From assembly GCF_000006405.1 (NCBI RefSeq), contig NW_003205702.1:104971-168970 (forward strand): DNA of 64,000 bases, read 5' to 3'. Below the pieces are notes generated by a model, which searched no databases, had not been told where the DNA came from, and saw nothing but the letters and a program-made list of their open reading frames with translations. This document shows, piece after piece, positions 58,963 to 64,000 of the stretch. The DNA comes from Perkinsus marinus ATCC 50983 (lineage: Eukaryota > Perkinsozoa > Perkinsida > Perkinsidae). The stretch's first letter is position 1; each line of letters opens with the position of its first letter. Made by a program: the position numbers and the translations under genes.

Positions 58963-59739
58963 ATGAACCGGCAGATTGTAGCACAGGCTTCCGTGGGCCT
59001 TATACGCAGTGGAATTCTCTCAAATACTGCACCAGTGGCTGCAACGCTGTCTAGGAGATCAATGTTCAGCACCAGTCGAGCTGTATGGGCACAGACGAAT
59101 ACTGGTCCACTCCCTGAGGCGGACAAGTTTGAGGCGGCTAAGAAGATATGCGATGAGATGGATCAGTCAGCAGCATCCTTGAAGACGAAGCTGGATAGTG
59201 TCAAAGAGCCCACAGAGTCTGTGGAAGACTCTGAAGGAGGGGAGTTGACAGAGGAAGAGCGGAAAGCCAGAGAAACTGAGGCTGAGAGGCTTGCCGAGCA
59301 GGCTGCCGCCAGTGAGAAGTTGTGGAATATACTAGTAATAGGGGGTTAAGAAGAGGGTTCGTATTGGTGGTTATATACCCGACAGCACTACTTGCACTGC
59401 TACTGTTGTTAGGTCCCCGAGAGGAATATGGGTCTCACTTCTCCTGCCTTCCTCATACTCCTAGTGTTGACCATTCTATTGCACATGTGAGTTGGTTGTT
59501 GCTAATGGTGAGGTGGTTAATGGGGAAATTGCAGGTATAATAATCATATGGACGCAGAGATGGATGAGATTATGAAGAAGAAGCGTATCTTGCGTATCAA
59601 GAGGGAGAAGCTTGAGCGGGAAGGCAAAGTGGATATGACCTATTTTCAACCAGTAGAGGATGAGGATGCTACCGAGCAAGTTGGCGATAGTACTACTGAC
59701 ATAGTTAGCTCTACCACTGATAATGGACCTAATCAATAA
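58963..59739 (+). CDS. putative mitochondrial single-pass membrane protein
   Basis: Exons 58963-59334, 59413-59486 and 59535-59739 join in frame to give 216 residues. The N-terminus (MNRQIVAQASVGLIRSGILS) is basic, amphipathic and free of acidic residues, with a further RRSMFSTSRAVWAQ, typical of a mitochondrial targeting sequence and its cleavage region. A charged coil (EERKARETEAERLAEQAAAS) precedes one hydrophobic helix (PAFLILLVLTILLHM), then an acidic/basic tail (MDEIMKKKRILRIKREKLER) ending in TAA. No family recognised. The first intron is 78 nt, long for this window. Confidence 0.75.
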
Positions 59740-59852
59740 GCTGTGTTTCTATTTATATTAACATGTGTCATTGGTCTTTGCGTCGCTAGAAGAGGGGTGG
59801 GCAGCTTGTTATTCTACCGTAGTATCCGTTCATTAACCCTCCGTGGGAAAGT

Positions 59853-62800
59853 ATGGTACGTACGGCTGATGGGGATAAAACCCCGTCAGTGGCCAGCTCT
59901 GATCCTCGAGGGAGTACAGTCAGTACTAGGTTTACTAGGTAGTCATGGAGGGTGGTTGTCTCCGTCAATGCAAGTTGGTAACCCACCATGCCAACAGGTC
60001 CACCTTATCACGTTTGGAGAAGGAGCGCTCTCGTTTGGTATTGGAGCTAGACGAGTATCGAGAGTCTAATGTGGCCCTTCGTTCCGATCTTGAACAATGT
60101 GTTGATCGGTAAGCTTCTGATGGGTTTCGCCAGGTGGTGGTAGTCTGCGAATAGTATCACGGCAATGGACAGCACTCAAGGGATGAGGTGTTGGATAGTC
60201 GGTCTTGATAGGCTCAACGCTTGTGAGGACGAGTTAGTCTTCCAACATAATGAACTTGAACGTTCGACTAAAGAGGGGTTTCACTTGAAGAAAAAAGTAG
60301 AGAAGATGGACGCGTAAGTAGGAGGAAGATGAAATCTATCACACGGTTGGGGTATAGGTTGTTGAAGCGAGAGTTTGGTGAAGATGCAGCCACGCAGTTT
60401 AGTGCCTTGCTGGATGAAAATGAGAGACTGCAAGATGAGTTGGATGATATGGCCGAGGAACGAGAACAATTGGAAGCTGAAGTAGTGGTCAGTAGTGGTG
60501 TCTCATCACCGTCCGAGTCGGAGGAGACTCCTTAGCATATCAGTTTTCCTCAGCTCCAAAATCACCCAACAGCTGGCTATGATATCAATGGTATGACGCA
60601 ACAGGTAGAGCAGTTGACGGAGGATAATAAAGACCTCTCGAGTGAGATTGACGATTTGAGGGAAGGTACTAGGGACATCTCCATCTTCAGCCTGGCGTTC
60701 CCTTGAATGCTATTGACCCCGAGTATTGTAGGGTTACAGCGCTGTCTCTTGTCTCAGAGTCGGACCGTTTACGGCGTAAGTTAGCAACACTGCAGACGGA
60801 GCATGACGTCGCTTTGGCTAAGCTCTCTGTACTGGGTTATGTTACTGACGATCTCGATGGATCTTGATTAGGCTATTGACGAGACAGCTAGACCGGTGGT
60901 GCAAGAAGGAGTCCAAACCGATGAGGCTTGGATGCCTACTGTGGAGGAGGGGAGTGAGGAGGAAGATGTTGGTAGTCTTGCAGCATCCAGTTCCCCAGAA
61001 GATAGCAGTATAGGGAGAGAGAGTAATACCAGCAGTAGTGGGTTGGGGACAGTTATGGACTTCCGATGGATGGGAGAGATGAGCAGGCTGTTGGTAATTG
61101 TGGTACTTTAGGAGGCCTCAGCCAAGATACCGAGCTGAATACTCTACGTATGGCATATGATCTATTGCAAGAGGAGAATGAGGAAACTAAACACCAGCTT
61201 GTAACCGCATTGTCATCATGCATGCCTCCATAGATAATTTGACAGGCTTTATTAACTGAGGCAGCTGAAGGCGACGGTGTTGCAGCTCGTCTGATAGATG
61301 TCCAGCGTGAATACGATGAATATCGTCAACAACATCCAGATATAGTATGACAGTCTCCATCTCCAGTCATACCCCTCCATCTTAGACTCCGAGTACGTCT
61401 GCTGAGATCTCTTCGGATACAACTCCTCGGAAGGCGAAGAGCAACTCGTCCTCCATAGCAAGTAGCGCAGTTATAGGTATTCGCTCGTTGCAGTATCCCC
61501 CTCTTGGCCGTTTTGTGGATCGATTGGTCATAGCGTAACAATGGAATGGTCGAAGAATAGATCAGAAGACGGTTTGTAGTTTGGGTATAGTTCGTAATGG
61601 CGATCATAAGCGTGGATCTTGGAGTTCCACGAATGATGTCTGGGTCGCCATGTCGTTCCTCACGAGATATATATGTATCACTTCGGTCATGTGAATGGCA
61701 CACTGTTGCTAGTCGGGAGGCACGTCATTGTATTTAGTGATGTTCTTTTAGCACCGCCTACTCTCTCGCGTGAGGACTCTAACAAGATAGATCCATTAGA
61801 GAAGCAGGTCGAGGATTTGGAGGCCTCACTACGGGATAAGGATGGCAAGATCGCCTCTTTACAGGAGTAATGTGGTCTGCAGAGACAGTAGAGGTATGTA
61901 TGTCTATGTGTAGGTATGTGGCAGATCTCGAGAGGATGCAGAGGGAGGGTGTTGTTCTCAATGGGCAAGGTAAAGAGGTAGCGGCTGGTGATGAGGGTGG
62001 AGGTGAGCGCATCGACTTGGATAACGAAGCAGACCTAGATGATGCCCCCTCCTAGGTCATGATGATGCGAGTAAGGTTGCTGCAAGGTTAGCTGGTGAGA
62101 TTGAAGGCTATCAAGAGCAACTGAAGGCAAAGGATGAGCAGATAGAAGAGCTGAGGAAGTAGTATTTGGGGTGGGAGGGGGTGGTGGGTATCCAACGAAT
62201 AATACGGAAGAGGGTGACTGAGGGTACATCAAAAGGTACAAAGAAGATCATATAAGTAATGAAGAGACCGTTGTCTCCCCTTCCTCCTATGCTACCAGCG
62301 CCGAGCCTACCAAACAACTACCTAATCGCGGGGAGTATTATCGGGGGTTCAGTTTTGATTCGTAACCGGGGCATTGTGTTTGTCGTGGTGCTTTTCGGAG
62401 ACCGAGTTGGAATTATCGGAGCACTCAGTATTTTTTAGGTTAGCCGATGCGGCCAGTAAGTCGACAGAGAATAGCACCTCCAAAGCTAGCGATGCTTCAA
62501 TGGTGAGTTGTGGATGGCGCTTTCTCGATATTGGGCTCTGTGGGTCTTCCACCAGGCCTCTATATCACAGGACGATCTCGCCTCTCTGAAGAGTCGATGT
62601 AAGAAGCTCGAAGAAGCTAAGAGGCTCTCTGACTCTCAACTGGAATATGTCCAATCCGAAGTAGTATGGGAACAGATGGGAGTCCACTGTTCGGTCCGAC
62701 CTCGATCCTTCCATTACGGGGCTTCTGTTGTATCTTAGTACGACAAACTCCGGAAGGAGAAGGAGAAGCAAGTGATGGAATTAGAGCACACCATAGTAGA

Positions 62801-63129
62801 CACGAAGCTGAAGTTAGCCCAGGTAATCTCGGATTGGAATCGGCCTCTGATTATCATAGCCCACAGGTGCATACGCAAGCCGATAAGACTGAGTACAACA
62901 ACTATCGGTCGGTTCGGAACTTCGACAGTCAGTATGGTCGTGACACGCCGAAGAAACATGAAAGCAGTCATCGTAGGATCCAATTCACTGAGGATCCTTA
63001 GTAGTGTATTATGTAGATTCTTCTGGATCATCCATTCGCTCACGGAGTAAAGGGTTGGCCAAATCGGTCAGTAAAGCCCTTGGTAGGAAGTCATCAACGG
63101 CTGGTCTATCTAGTAGACCTGATCACTGA
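59853..63129 (+). CDS. coiled-coil protein with Ser-rich linkers
   Basis: ATG at 59853 (MVRTADGDKTPSVASSDPRG), 113 bp after the previous stop. Short exons follow: STLSRLEKERSRLVLELDEY, LKREFGEDAATQFSALLDEN, MTQQVEQLTEDNKDLSSEID, ESDRLRRKLATLQTEHDVAL, LEKQVEDLEASLRDKDGKIA, AGEIEGYQEQLKAKDEQIEE, LASLKSRCKKLEEAKRLSDS and KEKQVMELEHTIVDTKLKLA. The tail is basic and Ser-rich (KGLAKSVSKALGRKSSTAGL), ending at TGA 63127-63129. Heptads dominate and acidic/Ser linkers separate them. No motor domain. Likely a cytoskeletal or Golgi-type tether, but this is inference. The last intron (35 nt) is among the shortest seen. Confidence 0.65.
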
Positions 63130-63452
63130 TGATGATCAACACAACCTCTGCTTCGTGTACTCATAGCCTGTTGAGCTCCTTTGACTGTATCATTGATTGG
63201 ATTTTTACCGTGCAGTGAGCACATTTAAATACGTTCCACTGTTTCTTCATCACCAGAATCTTTGTTGAGTTAACAGTGATTATTCGGAGCGGTTATGGAT
63301 TGTTATTATTACAGCAGTTCTTCTTGTTCAACCTTCGACGCCGTTGTTCCCTTTCCTGTTCCTTTCCTTTTACCACTTACCTACCAACAAGGCGAACCAT
63401 TACTCAATTGTCTAGTAAAGCACTCAGCAGCATCAATAACAATCAATAAATA
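63130..63452. other. intergenic stretch upstream of NAT9
   Basis: 323 bp with pyrimidine-rich runs and no open exon. It should contain the NAT9 promoter or processing signals. Confidence 0.5.
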
Positions 63453-64000
63453 ATGCGGATCAACGAGCATACCCGTTTAGAAGGGAGAGTCTGCATACTA
63501 GTGCCTTACACTAAGGAGATGGTGAGGGTTAAGGTGTGAGGAGGAGACGTTTATTCAGGTCTTAGGTTGATACCTACAACTCGTGGATGTCGGGCTCTGA
63601 AGAATTACGGACTGAGACCGAGAGTGAGCTTCTCACACTAGAGGAAGAGTGAGTGCATAGGAATCCAAGGCTATTGCCAACATCGGCTTTTGATGGGAAT
63701 AGGTACGAGATGCAAGCCTCGTGGAGGGAAGATGAAGATAAGCTCACATTCATCGTTCTCGATCGGGATGTGGAGCCAGATCCCAACCTCGGCACCATTG
63801 CAGCTGGTAAGGTTCGATCGAGTGCATATCCAACTGGGATCAACTTGAATTGCCTGTGTAGTGGTCAGTGGTCTATCAGGCGGTGGTATGTGTGGAGATG
63901 TTAATTGTTTTGTCTCTGAAGTCGATGATGATGATGATAAACATCCTGGTCGAACGATCAGAGGTAATGGATACTCTCATTATATTGGGTTTTGCCCGGC
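63453..64000 (+). CDS. NAT9: N-alpha-acetyltransferase 9 (GNAT family), 5' part
   Basis: Exons 63453-63521, 63566-63648, 63703-63806 and 63862-63963 join in frame and the gene then runs off the window. The protein begins MRINEHTRLEGRVCILVPYT and continues KEMVDTYNSWM, SEELRTETESELLTLEEEYE, MQASWREDEDKLTFIVLDRD and GGGMCGDVNCFVSEVDDDDD. This follows NAT9 closely (VPYT..HV..YHEWM, LTLEQEYAMQ.SW.ED.DK.TFIVLD, MVGDVNLFL). The GNAT acetyl-CoA loop lies beyond the window. NAT9 proteins have been linked to microtubule stability in animals. Confidence 0.93.

Noticed and set aside
59335-59412. A 16-nt intron in the mitochondrial-type gene
   Set aside because: A 16-nt GT-AG removal keeps the frame locally, but a 78-nt intron (59335-59412) joins all three exons and gives a clean membrane helix.

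Overview
The window reads as nuclear DNA of a compact, intron-dense protist. Nearly every recognisable gene is cut by GT-AG introns of about 35-60 nt. Genes on one strand often follow each other at 80-200 bp. I infer an alveolate of the perkinsid (Perkinsus) kind from these tiny introns, a near-balanced base composition and the gene set, but the sequence alone does not prove this. Gene ends below were read by eye by joining exons at GT-AG sites, so internal splice choices are provisional.

Layout. 1-1.25 kb: a (GTA)n microsatellite and non-coding DNA. 1.25-10.2 kb (+): a four-helix membrane protein, a calpain cysteine protease, a lysine/glutamate-rich protein, an RS/proline-rich protein and a PX-like (sorting nexin type) protein. 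11.4-17.4 kb (-): Rab11 GTPase, a secreted or type I membrane protein, COP9 signalosome subunit 7 and AP-2 sigma. 17.4-22.1 kb: an island without normal intron-split genes, rich in palindromes, with two adjacent orphan ORFs and a small hAT-like MITE. 22.1-26.7 kb (-): a long coiled-coil protein. 26.7-32.1 kb (+): a TA-flanked MITE, then a PGPG-repeat (STPGR/SHIPPO) flagellar or cytoskeletal protein, an RNase P Rpr2/Rpp21 subunit and the HRD1 ubiquitin ligase in tight head-to-tail order. 32.6-33.3 kb (-): ribosomal protein uL22 (L17). 34-38 kb (+): an unassigned gene, a fold-back element with tandem-repeat arms and a multi-pass membrane protein. 38.9-43.1 kb (-): a secreted protein and an acidic/serine-rich protein. 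43.9-47.1 kb (+): diacylglycerol kinase and a four-helix membrane protein. 47.8-57.5 kb (-): splicing factor CWC25, a large unassigned protein and a coiled-coil protein. 59-64 kb (+): a putative mitochondrial single-pass protein, a coiled-coil protein and the 5' part of N-acetyltransferase NAT9.

No operon-like pathway is evident. The gene set is ordinary housekeeping: trafficking (Rab11, AP-2 sigma, PX), ubiquitin control (HRD1, CSN7), RNA processing (RNase P, CWC25), translation (uL22) and lipid signalling (DGK). The most unusual material is non-genic: a ~150 bp interspersed repeat sitting inside introns of neighbouring genes, three different inverted-repeat elements, and pairs of near-loopless palindromes between genes.
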